NCBI GenBank assembly: GCA_030770545.1
Contig: CM061106.1
Location: forward strand, 9,466,001 to 9,530,000
DNA length: 64,000 nt
Reading direction: 5' to 3'
Source: Macropodus opercularis
Lineage: Eukaryota; Chordata; Actinopteri; Anabantiformes; Osphronemidae
The notes below the pieces were generated by a model that saw nothing but the letters and a program-made list of their open reading frames with translations, was not told the origin of the DNA and searched no databases. How positions within the stretch are numbered: position 1 is the first letter of the stretch; each line of letters begins with the position of its first letter. Shown one piece after another: positions 55,130 to 64,000 of the stretch. Made by a program: the position numbers and the translations under genes.

Positions 55130-55450
55130 AGCCTGTCCCAGCTGTCACTGGTTTCTGCTGGACGCTGTGCTGTGGCTTGAATAAAGCACCTTTCTAACTT
55201 TCTATGTGGGCGAGCAGCAGGGTTTAGCCTGGACAGGTCGCCAGTCCATCACAGAACCGCATACAGGCAGAGAGGAACAAACAGTCACTCAGTTTAGAGT
55301 CTCCAGTTAACTGACTGCATGTCTTTGGACTGTGGGAGGAAACCGACACGAGGAGAACATGCAAACTCCTCACAGAAAAGCACCTGGGCCACCCGGGAAT
55401 CCAACCCGGCTCCTTGTTGCTGTGAGGCAGCAGTGAGGCTCCTCAGTAGC
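55130..55450 (+). mobile_element. L2/CR1-like interspersed repeat
   Basis: Contains 'cctggacaggtcgccagtcc', 'gtctttggactgtgggagga', 'agaacatgcaaactcctcac' and 'ttgctgtgaggcagcagtg', the standard string of landmarks of a very common fish repeat. Non-coding. Confidence 0.75.
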
Positions 55451-55599
55451 AGCCAGTCTAGAAACGTCACCACTGAACTTGAGTTCAGTCAATTCATTTA
55501 GGAGCAGCCTTATACCAGTTAAAGGTTTCTTCTATAAATGCACGAGGCAGACGCCTGACAACACGTTAGCGAGCACCTGATGACACCAAACTACCAAAC

Positions 55600-56240
55600 A
55601 CAGCAGCACAGTCACTCTGATGGAGGAAGCTGGGGGAGCAGGCTGGGCTGGGGGGCATGTGCCTGGTGTGACACAACGGCCTCACAGGTTATCGTGACTG
55701 TGCCTCCGGGTTTTAAGAATCTTACCCGTCACGGGCGAACCAGCCTTCCAAACCTGGAGGCCACTGAGTGGACTCATAGTCAGTCCAGTCAATCAAAATC
55801 CAGAGGAGCCGGGAATCGAACCGCCGACCCTACGATTGGTGGACGACTCCTGTCTCCTGAGGCTCGTAAGTCCTGACTTCAAACAATCGTGACTGTGCCT
55901 TAGGTCGTCCCGGGGTTTGAGGTGGGATCTTACCGTCATGGGCGAACCAGCCTTCCATGTTAACGCACCACTAGCGGCTAAGAGGCTGTTTTTGGATTCC
56001 CTCACACGTTCCTTTGCCCGTTCCTTTGAACACCACTTGGCACAGAGACGATGGCGGCCCTACCCACCACCGTCTCCGTGTTGTCGTGTTTTGGGGGCAT
56101 GTGCCTGGCGCGTCAGAGAAAACAGCCTCCCAGGTTATCGTGACTGTGCCTGCCTTAGGTCGTCCCGGGGTTTGAGGTGGGATCTTACCCGTCATGGGCG
56201 AACCAGCCTTCCAAACCCGGCCAGTAGCGGTGGTCACTGA
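55600..56240. mobile_element. SINE-like repeat cluster with tRNA-type B box
   Basis: The segment 'ggtttgaggtgggatcttac...cgggcgaaccagcctt' occurs three times (near 55710, 55910, 56170). At 55799-55860 the minus strand contains GGCGGTTCGATTCCCGGCTC, a tRNA B-box-like core, followed by 'ctggattttgattgactgg'. These look like nested or tandem copies of a tRNA-derived SINE or a small DNA transposon; I cannot name the family. Confidence 0.5.
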
Positions 56241-56424
56241 GTCGACTTACGGACGCAATACTTTTCTACTTTTACATTGTTAAATGGTACATGAGACCCT
56301 CTAGTCTTTTGTTCTCGCTACACTGCGTTAACGTGGACATTTCCCCAGTGTGGGATCAATACAGGTTAATGTTGTCTTTTCCTGTCTCGTAGCACTTTTA
56401 GACACATTCATTCACTGGGAACAG

Positions 56425-56495
56425 CTTTGAGTCCAGAGGAGCCGTGAATCGAACCGCCGACCCTACGATTGGTGGCCGACTCCTGTCTCCTCCAG
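56425..56495 (-). mobile_element. Second SINE-like B-box fragment
   Basis: Repeats 55799-55860 with few changes (gaatcgaaccgccgacccta, cgattggtgg, cgactcctgtctcc). Confidence 0.55.
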
Positions 56496-56584
56496 TCCCA
56501 GCTGTGGTTCGTTGCGGCTGCTAACAGCAGCTTGGCGTCAAACACTCAGTGTGCGCTCATATAGCGCAGTTGTAGCTTGTTGGT

Positions 56585-56672
56585 ACTAACACACACACAC
56601 ACATGCTCCTCCCACACAGACACACACCCTCCTCGTCCTCCTTGACCTTAACACCACACACACACATGGTTG
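56585..56672 (+). repeat. CA microsatellite, interrupted
   Basis: acacacacacacacatg, cacacagacacacac and accacacacacacatgg within 90 bp. Confidence 0.85.
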
Positions 56673-56789
56673 TCGTGTCACCGCTGGTCACGTTGTCGTC
56701 AGGTGGCTGCCACAAACATTTACAATAGGAACCGTTAGTGTCTTACTTTGACATTGAGTGGCCCAGGCTGTCAGGCTGCTCCTGTGCTC

Positions 56790-58010
56790 CTCCTCCTCCC
56801 TCTCTGGATATTCTTTCCACTCTTTTTGTGCCTCCTCCTTTTTCTTTCTTTCTCCTCCTCCTCCTCTCTCGCCTTTTTTTCTTTCCTCTCCTCCTCCCTC
56901 CTCATCTCCTCCTCCTCCTCTCTCACCTTTTTTTTCTTTCCTCTCCTCCTCCCTCCTCATCTCCTCCTCCTCCTCTCTCACCTTTTTCTTTCTTTCCTCT
57001 CCTCCTCCCTCCTCATCTCCTCCTCCTCCTCTCTCACCTTTTTCTTTCTTTCCTCTCCTCCTCCCTCCTCATCTCCTCCTCCTCCTCTCTCACCTTTTTC
57101 TTTCTTTCCTCTCCTCCTCCCTCCTCTTCCTCCCTCTTCCTTTCTTTCTTTCCTTTCCTCCTCCCTCCCCTTCTCCTCCCCTCCCTCCTCTTTCTCCTTT
57201 TACCCCACCATGTACCCGCTAAGATCTACAAATACTCTATCCTCTCTTATTCTTTTTACAGTCATCGGTTTGGATATTTTTCTTTTTTTTAATTCCCACT
57301 CCCAATTTAAGTTTTCATATTTTTTGTCCTCCCACTTTCTTTCTTTTATTTTTTCCTTTTCCATCCAATTACAGACTTTTCTTTTAAATTTCTCCTCCTC
57401 TTTCTCTCTCTTTCTTTTTTCTTTTTTCTCCTTTTCCTCCCTCTTTTGTAGTTTTTTAACCTCCTTCTTTCTTTCCAACTCTTCACGTTCTATTCTCTTG
57501 ATTTCTTTCTCCGCCTCCTTCTTTCTTTTCTTTTTCTCCTTCTTAATTTTTGTCTTTTCTTCCTCCTCCGCCGTCATGCTCCTAAACCACCTGCTCCTCC
57601 ACTCTCTCCATGTCCACCAGCTTCTCCCTTTCTCCTCCTCATCCTCCTTCTCTATATTCTCCTCCTCCACCTCCTCATCCTCCTCTTCCTCCTTCGCCTC
57701 CTCCTCCTCTTCCTCCTTCGCCTCCTCCACTTCATCAAACAGTGTACTTATCCACCTTTTGCTTTCTGCAACCTTTTCCCCCCAGGCTCTCCGTCTTTCT
57801 TCTTCTTCGTCCTCCACCTCCTCCTCCACTTCCTCCTCCTCCTCATTCACTTCCTTCACCACCTCCAGTCTCTTTGTCAAGCTCCGTCTTCTTCTGGCCA
57901 GCATCCTCCACAGAACTCTCCACATTTCTTCCTCCTCCTCCTTCATCTCCTCCATCTCCACCAACTCTTCCGGCTTTACCGTCTCCTCCATCTTCACTTT
58001 CTTCACTTAT
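56790..58010 (+). repeat. Polypyrimidine region over 1.2 kb, with a 57-60-bp minisatellite
   Basis: The plus strand is almost purely C/T. From about 56870 to 57120 units of 'cctctcctcctccctcctca' plus 'tctcctcctcctcctctctcac' and a T run repeat four to five times. The rest is irregular TCC/TTC. A long mirror-symmetric purine:pyrimidine tract of this type can form triplex (H-DNA). Confidence 0.85.
57200..58006 (-). CDS. Doubtful 268-codon Glu/Lys-rich ORF in the purine tract
   Basis: The minus strand is open from 58006 to 57200 with ATG and stop. It encodes a highly charged, coiled-coil-like sequence (EEEEEMWRVLWRMLARRRR, ESKRWISTLFDEVEEAKEEE, REELERKKEVKKLQKREEKE). A few blocks rich in Trp (RSWWTWREWRSRWFRSM, VCNWMEKEKIKERKW) break the simple pattern and hint at an ancestral coding sequence, perhaps a mobile-element ORF. 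But GA-rich DNA lacks stops by composition, so length alone means little. No splice sites or promoter were seen. Confidence 0.25.
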   Translation of the reverse strand: MKKVKMEETVKPEELVEMEEMKEEEEEMWRVLWRMLARRRRSLTKRLEVVKEVNEEEEEVEEEVEDEEEERRRAWGEKVAESKRWISTLFDEVEEAKEEEEEEAKEEEEDEEVEEENIEKEDEEEKGRSWWTWREWRSRWFRSMTAEEEEKTKIKKEKKKRKKEAEKEIKRIEREELERKKEVKKLQKREEKEKKEKRKREKEEEKFKRKVCNWMEKEKIKERKWEDKKYENLNWEWELKKRKISKPMTVKRIREDRVFVDLSGYMVG

Positions 58011-58229
58011 TCCTTTCTTTATTTTTCGCTCTCTAATCTGTAATGACACAAGACTAAAGTTTAGTGTCTCAGGCCTCCCTTAAAACCTCTGACCCGTCCA
58101 GAACCAAATATGTCAACTTATTGCAGGTTAATGTCACTTTAAATGTTAACTTTAAACCCGGACAACCAGCATCTATGACCTGGTTCCTCTCAGAGTCCGA
58201 GCTTTAGTCAAATCAAGTCACTGACTTGA

Positions 58230-59650
58230 CAAAGCTACGCAGCTAAAGTAACTTAACATCTTCCTAAACACAATTAGGTTGAACTGAACAGAAAATCTAA
58301 GTAAATGCACATTTTTAGCAGAGCTTGAAAAAATCCTACCTCTATCTGTGGCTGTTTGTTGTGTCTAAGGTTTTTTAGAATGTTTGCTGTCAACATACAT
58401 GTTGCTATGGGCCAGGATTTACACGTGAGGCTGAATGGCCAGAGTCTGCACAGGCTGAAATGAACATGGTCAGAGCTGCAGAAGCTGCTTTAAATTGACA
58501 CGTGGCCCAAATAAACCCCTGCAGGGACGTCTCCTCACTCTGCATTGTCCCATCAGCACCTATCTGTTACAGATGCAGCGTCATTGGAATGGAAATATTT
58601 ACAGATGTGTCCATGAAACATGTTTGAGTTGAAGGTAAATGCAGCTTCATTAAATGTTTCACTAAAAGCTTCATAGTAATATTTTTCAGAGGCTTGATTC
58701 TATTACTGTGTCCTATGATATTTGCAAATTCACATTTAACCAAATCAAGCAGTAATAAACATAATGATCCCTGTAAAACACACTGAAGCATCCAAAGCTG
58801 GTTTCAGTGAAATAGATTCAATCTAATTAACCTCACTGACCTGAACTAAGCAGCTAAAGTAAATTAACATCTTCCTAAACGCAATAAGGTCGAACTGAAC
58901 AGAAAATCTAAGTAAATTCACATTTTTAGCAGAGCTTGAAAAATCCTACCTCTTTCTGTGGCTGTTTGTTGTGTCTAAGGTTTTTTAGAATGTTTGCTGT
59001 CAACATACATGTTGCTATGGGCCAGGATTAACATGTGAGGCTGAATGGCCAGAGTCTGCACAGGCTGAAATGAACATGGTCAGAGCTGCAGAAGCTGCTT
59101 TAAATTGACACGTGGCCCAAATAAACCCCTGCAGGGACGTCTCCTCACTCTGCATTGTCCCATCACCACCTATCTGTTACAGATGCAGCGTCATTGGAAT
59201 GGAAATATTTACAGATGTGTCCATTAAACATGTTTGAGTTGAAGGTAAATGCAGCTTCATTAAATGTTTCACTAAAAGCTTCATAGTAATATTTTTCAGA
59301 GGCTTGATTCTATTACTGTGTCCTATGATATTTGACAATTCACATTTAACCAAATCAAGCAGTAATAAACATAATGATCCCTGTAAAACACACTGAAGCA
59401 TCCAACGCAGATTCAAACTAATTAAACTCACTGACCTGAACTAAGCCGCTAAAGTAACTTAACATCTTCCTAAACACAAATAGGTTGAACTGAACAGAAA
59501 ATCTAAGTAAATGCACATTTTTAGCAGAGCTTGAAAAAATCCTACCTCTTTCTGTGGCTGTTTGTTGTGTCTAAGGTTTTTTAGAATGTTTGCTGTCAAC
59601 ATACATGTTGCTATGGGCCAGGATTAACACGTGAGGCTGATTGGCCTTCT
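58230..59650 (+). repeat. Tandem repeat of about 0.6-kb units, 2.3 copies
   Basis: The landmark 'gctaaagtaa.ttaacatctt' begins near 58241, 58852 and 59447, spacings of about 611 and 595 bp. Copies one and two agree closely over the full unit; the third ends after about 200 bp near 59645 at 'ggctgattggcc'. No ORF is conserved. A diverged relative lies near 45450-45700. Confidence 0.92.
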
Positions 59651-59995
59651 AAGGTCTGTGTGGCGTCTGCAGTCGTGTCCCAAGCTGCAGGTTCAGCATC
59701 ACTGGCTGTGAGTAAACCTATTGGGCTGGTTCCTCCATCTGAGAAGCACAAGTCAATGCTTATTTGTGACTGGGAGGATGTGCTGCTCTTTGATGGTAGC
59801 GCTTGTACAGCGGCCTGTTGAAACACGTGGCCCAGAAACGAGCATGAAATCACTTGTTTTTATGCTTTTCTGTCTTTGACTATATTTTTTTCCAACGTTT
59901 CAATGGCCACTGGAACAACAAATAATGTCTAGCCCATTATCAAAGAGTCTGCTTTTTAATTTCTGTTGCTGTGTTTGGTTTCATGGCCCCACAGG

Positions 59996-60065
59996 TAAGA
60001 TAAGATAAGATAATCCTTTATTGATCCCACATTTGGGAAATGTAATTATTACAGCAGCTCCCAGG
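59996..60065 (-). mobile_element. LINE 3' tail, (TTATC)n type
   Basis: The minus strand ends 'catttcccaaatgtggg-atcaataaagga' followed by ttatcttatcttatctta, a common fish LINE terminus with a pentamer repeat. The body of the element is not recognisable. Confidence 0.55.
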
Positions 60066-60683
60066 GATTACAAAGCATAGGTGGTGCAACGGTGCAAAAG
60101 ATGACATCTGCAAAAATATACAAAGAGCCTGTTTTTTTACAGGTAGAAACGCCTGTAAACGGACTAAACTTCAGGTTCCAGTTGTTTAGATTTAGCCTCT
60201 AGATGGAGACATTCTTCAGTAATGAAGGAAAGGAAATGAAACAGTGGAGCAGGCAAAGCTCCAGGGTTGGTAACTAACATCTGCTTTAATTTACAAACTA
60301 CCAACAACGATGGGGGGTTAAAATTATATACCAGCATATTAATTTATGTAAAAAGCATGAAGTAGCTAAATATATCAGAAAAATCTACCACCAAGATATG
60401 ATTAGTCTGCTACTGTGCCTAGAGGCTGAACACAAGCTACGCACTCAAGTGAAAGTGCCACGTGAAATATTTAAGTGCAGTTGAAGTACAAGGCTGTTGT
60501 TGTGAGCTGGTGTTGGTGAACATTGCTACCCATAGGTGTCCTCATTGGTGCTTAAAGGATGAGGCTGAGGCTGGTGAAGCCATGACTGGTGTAGTATTCA
60601 GTTCTCAAAGGTCCACATTATGCCATTCTGTTATTTCCTGACATGATGATGAAACTGCAGCTAAATTCCAAGCTGAACATGTA

Positions 60684-61798
60684 CAGTCATGGCCAAAAGT
60701 ACTTGCACCCTTGCGATTGTGTCAGAAAATGCAACACTTGTCTCAGAAAATTGTTCCACTTGCAAATGTTTTGTTTTTTATGTCTTGATTGTTTCCGTTC
60801 GCACTTGAACAACACAACAAACAAACAAACAAACAAAGAAATCTGAAAATGAATGGCTTCCTGTAACACTCTTCTTTTGCAAACTGCTCCAGGTGGTTCA
60901 GATTTGAAGGAGGCCTCCTCCCACCTGCTGTTGTGAGATCTCTCCACAGGTTCTGTGGGAGTCAGATCTGGACTCATTGCTGTCGTTTCAGAACTCCAGC
61001 GCTTTTTTTGGAGCCATTTCTGGTGCTTGTTGAAGTGGGTCTGGGGTCATTGTCCTGCTGGACGACCCAGGACTTCTGGTGGAGACGCAGCTTTCTGACA
61101 CTGGCCACGACGCTTTGTTCATCATCAGATTTCATGACAGCGTTCACACAGTCAAGGCCTCCAGTGGCAGAAGCAGCACAGCAACCCCAGAACATCTTTG
61201 AACCTCCACCACGTGTGACTGCAGGGACTGTGTTCTTTTCTTTGAAGGCCTCATTTCTTCTTCTGTAAACATGCCATGATGTCCTTTACCAGAAAGCTCT
61301 GCTTTTGTCTCATCTGTCCACAGCACGTTCTCCCAGAAGGACTGTGGTTTTGTCAAACTGCAGTCTTGCTTTTTCTGCCTTTGTGTCAGCAGTGGTGCCT
61401 CCTGGGCTGAGCTGACACTGTTGTGCCCTGTGTCTGCAGATCAGCTTGGATTTGTTTGGAGGTTAATGGGATTCTTTATCCACTATTCCAACAATCCTTC
61501 ATTGCGATTTTTCGTTAATTTTGCCCTTCCGTCGACGTCCAGGGAGGTTCGCTACAGAGCCACGGGCTGTAAAACCTCTGGATGATGTTGGCACAGTGGA
61601 CGCAGGAACATTCAGATCTCTGCCGATGGACTTGTAGCCTTGACATTGTCCATGTTTTTCCCCAGACAGCACTTTACACTTGTTTCTTTTCTCCATGCTA
61701 AGTGTGACACACAACACAAACTGGTTGCATATATTGTCCACACAAGTGTTGCGTATTCTGACAGAATTGCAAGGGTGCTGATATTTTTGGCCATGACT
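60684..61798 (-). mobile_element. Decayed Tc1-like DNA transposon
   Basis: Terminal inverted repeats are visible: 'agtcatggccaaaagta..tt/gcacccttgc' at 60685 and its complement ending 'ggccatgact' at 61798, next to TA at 60682-60683. The minus strand carries, in broken frames, the helix-turn-helix part (IGRDLNVPASTV, FTARGSVANLPGR), then VLWTDETKAELSG (first D), VVQQDNDPRPTSTST (second D) and SPDLTPTEPVERS in place of the usual SPDLNPIENLW (third acid). Several frameshifts make the transposase non-functional. Confidence 0.88.
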
Positions 61799-61804
61799 AT
61801 TTAG

Positions 61805-62535
61805 TAGCTTTGTGCTAAGTCGTTTCCTACTGACAAACCTCCACCAGCAAGAGATTCAATAAATTGCATCTTAACGCGTTCCCTCAGCAACTCAAAAGTT
61901 TTTTGGAGAGAGAAAGACTAACGACCAGCTTTGCTTCATTGCGCCACAACTACACCTACAACTACAACTACACACCTTTCATACTTGATATCACATATAT
62001 TATTTTGTTTGATTTTACTTTCCAACAAAGGCTGCAATGCCTTGTTTTTTTGGACAGATGCTGGAGGGTAAGTGTCTGAATTTATTGACCCGAACTGTTT
62101 GTTTGACTTTGTGCATTGAGAAATTTTGATGTTTTTACTAATATATCTAATCAAATGTATCTTGATCTATTTTGAACAGGTTTGTTTGTTTGCGTTTTAA
62201 TATGTTAGTAGATAAATAAAAGTGGGCTGTCTGCTAAACTTTATTATTGAGGAAGCCCTGAGAGAAGAAACCAGGTGAAATCAAAGGTTTTCAGTCAGTT
62301 ATTGTTTGCGTTTTAATATGTTACTACGAATGTTAATCTATATTTCTGTGTTATGAAATCATGTAAAACAAATATCCAGTCTAAGATGGTTTGATGATTA
62401 ATCATCGCGTGCGTCTGCTCATTGTCAACAGGCAGACGGTGGACTTCAGCATCTTCGCGGCTCCCACAGCGGTTTGTCTGGAAGTAAGGAGGCCTCGAAC
62501 GCACCATCACACGTGTCACACTGGAGTCAAAGTGC
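61805..62535. other. No gene identified
   Basis: A 23-bp motif (gtttgcgttttaatatgtta) recurs at 62192 and 62306. No coding or RNA feature could be supported. Confidence 0.45.
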
Positions 62536-62536
62536 A

Positions 62537-63363
62537 GCTAACGGCTAGCGGCTAATGTGGCTAGCGCTAGCTTGTGTATTAGCGTAGCTCAGAAAGGCAC
62601 CAGCGTAGAGCGCCCCCATCTTAGTCTGGACCGGTTACGTTTTGGTGCCGGTTCGTAAAGTCACATCTGGGCTCCGGAACCGAGAAGGCGGTGAAATCCG
62701 GTATTTTATGTAACTGACGGCTGAACAGAGCAAAGGACCGAGTTAGCTTCTGCTATTTGTACAGCCCGGACTAGCGTTAGCAAACATGTTGTACTGTGCG
62801 TTATGCTAATTCCTTTAATATAATAACGTAATAATATATATATAATATTTTATCAAAAAGCTCGTGTTACAAAAGCAGTTTTTCACTCCCTCTAGACATT
62901 TTCAAAGAGAGAGAGAGTTTATTGTCGCTTTACTTTTCATCTTATCAGACTCGTAGTTCAAATAGCAAATCATTAGTAAAAAGTGACTTTTCCAAATGCA
63001 GTTGATTAAGTTCTGCCATTAAACAGTATAGGAGACGTTTTCCAGGTGTGAGTCCACAAGGACATAGATTCAAAGTTCCAGGGGCTAAAGCTGGAATATG
63101 TGTATTATATATGTATTTGTTGTGTTGAACTGAGTTTCTGTGTTTGGAACAGACACCACACAGTTGTCTCCTGCTGCAGCACCGGCCTCCTCAGAGCACA
63201 CGTATGTTTAATGTTCCACATGATATTGTTGTTGTTTATTATTGATGACTTCATTGCTGTAGCATTAGTAGAGTAACGTGTGTGTCTCTGTCTCTTCCAC
63301 CTTCAGGCCTCTCTCCCCATATAAGCGGCTTGTCGCGGGTACGTCATCGAGTGTCACATACAC
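62537..63363 (+). repeat. Direct repeat B, matching 46775-47569
   Basis: Same sequence and orientation as copy A. The first exon-like block is changed at its donor (copy A ...gaaattttatgtaagt; here ...gaaatccggtattttatgtaact). The 49-nt exon recurs at 63153-63201 and the 32-nt exon at 63307-63338, the latter with GAG to AAG (PLSPYKRLVAG). Confidence 0.93.
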
Positions 63364-63458
63364 CTGATGACTCCACGCGTGTTCTGTGCGTGAGGTTATA
63401 ATTTATTAGTCTTCATCTGTGGAAAAGGACACGTGATGATTTTCATGTTTCTACCTCA

Positions 63459-64000
63459 GTGCCTCAGTGATCTTCTAGGCTCTCAGGCGTCTCAGCCTGT
63501 GGCCACACAACAGGAGCATTTCCCTGCTCATATGTGGCAAAGCGTAGCAGGATGGCAGGAGAAGACAAACCTAGTTAAAGGAAGAAGCACATCTACAGCT
63601 AGAGTCAGCGTTTGTCTGTGGAAAAGCTGCATTGATTTTATGTGTGAATATTCCCACGTGCAAACACTTCTGACATCCACCCTGTCATTGTGTGTGTTTG
63701 GGTGTTTTTCCCACTCAGTGGTTCCCACTATTGTCGCTGTGGGATGTGTGAGCCTCCTGGTGTTTGTAATAATCCTGGGTGGTTTCCACATCCGAGCCAC
63801 ACACCAGCAGCATGAGAGACCAGGAGAACGGCAAGAGGAACGAGGTGGACTGGGATGACTCCGCCCTCACCATCACTGTCAACCCCATGGAGGTAGATCA
63901 ACACACAACACTTTTTGGCCAGTGAGAAACCGTGAACCAATTCACCTTCTCAACAGTTCTGTCAGGTCTCCAGCCTTGACAGCCTGCTAATAGTTTTAGT
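63459..64000 (+). pseudogene. clstn: Second calsyntenin fragment, inverted relative to the first
   Basis: From 63459 to the window end the plus strand matches the minus strand of 39478-40003. The exon 63719-63892 (acceptor ttcccactcag, donor GTAGAT) encodes VVPTIVAVGCVSLLVFVIIL and, after a one-base frame change following RATHQQ, NEVDWDDSALTITVNPME. Relative to the first copy it keeps 13+3 bases that the first copy lacks, so the two decayed independently from a longer exon. The neighbouring exon 3' of this one would lie beyond the window. Confidence 0.85.

Noticed and set aside
55799..55860. Possible tRNA gene (B-box-like GGTTCGATTCC on the minus strand)
   Set aside because: No acceptor, D or anticodon stem can be formed, and the segment recurs at 56431-56490, so it is a SINE-type repeat.
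56748..58043. 431-codon plus-strand Ser/Phe/Leu-rich frame
   Set aside because: Translation of a polypyrimidine tract; Ser, Phe, Leu and Pro codons are the only ones available, so openness is expected by composition.

Overview
The window is vertebrate nuclear DNA, almost certainly from a ray-finned (teleost) fish. The evidence is split genes with GT-AG introns, an SRCR-domain receptor of the kind expanded in fish, an HSP30-type small heat-shock pseudogene, Tc1-like, Rex3/RTE-like, L2/CR1-like and RNase H-bearing LINE relics, a Ty3/Gypsy-type LTR element, and a tRNA-Leu(UAA) gene. Most of the 64 kb is non-coding or repetitive. I found no bacterial, phage or CRISPR features.

Layout. 0-10 kb: a GC-rich promoter-like stretch (about 1.05-1.62 kb), a candidate minus-strand terminal exon with a poly(A) signal (2.5 kb), a hAT-like relic (3.6-3.9 kb), a minus-strand terminal exon encoding a CARD domain (5.8-6.1 kb), a Tc1/mariner relic and a LINE RNase H relic. 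10.4-16.1 kb: a complete, apparently young LTR retroelement on the minus strand. It has two identical 810-bp LTRs and a 5-bp target duplication, and one 1412-codon low-complexity ORF built from several unrelated tandem arrays. It has no recognisable protease, reverse transcriptase, RNase H or integrase. 16.6-19.2 kb: tRNA-Leu, a Gypsy integrase relic and a LINE relic. 19.7-20.1 kb: a CpG-rich block with a possible minus-strand exon.

22.2-30.4 kb holds the best host gene: 12 coding exons on the plus strand, 905 codons plus stop in a consistent frame. It encodes a signal peptide, seven alternating SRCR domains, one Ig-like domain, one transmembrane helix and a short tail, with a TATA box and a poly(A) signal. 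Two of its exon-pair units are a recent tandem duplication. 32.2-32.6 kb is an HSP30-like pseudogene. 34.5-36.5 kb is a two-exon minus-strand gene for an unrecognised proline/aromatic-rich protein with a TATA box and a CRE palindrome.

38.5-47.6 kb is a patchwork of broken gene pieces: the 3' exons of a calsyntenin with several frameshifts, axonemal dynein heavy chain exons with stops, an LTR fragment ending beside a perfect palindrome, and two small exons of an unrecognised gene. Parts recur at 62.5-64.0 kb, one part direct and one inverted. 49-62 kb is mostly repeats: LINE pieces, a hairpin-containing minisatellite, polypyrimidine tracts, 0.6-kb tandem repeats and a decayed Tc1-like transposon.

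The strongest candidate for something undescribed is the LTR element. A 10-nt stretch next to its 5' LTR is exactly complementary to a site inside the LTR about 30 nt downstream of a TATA-like motif, which suggests Tf1/sushi-type self-priming. One of its arrays has a 40-bp unit that is open in all six reading frames.
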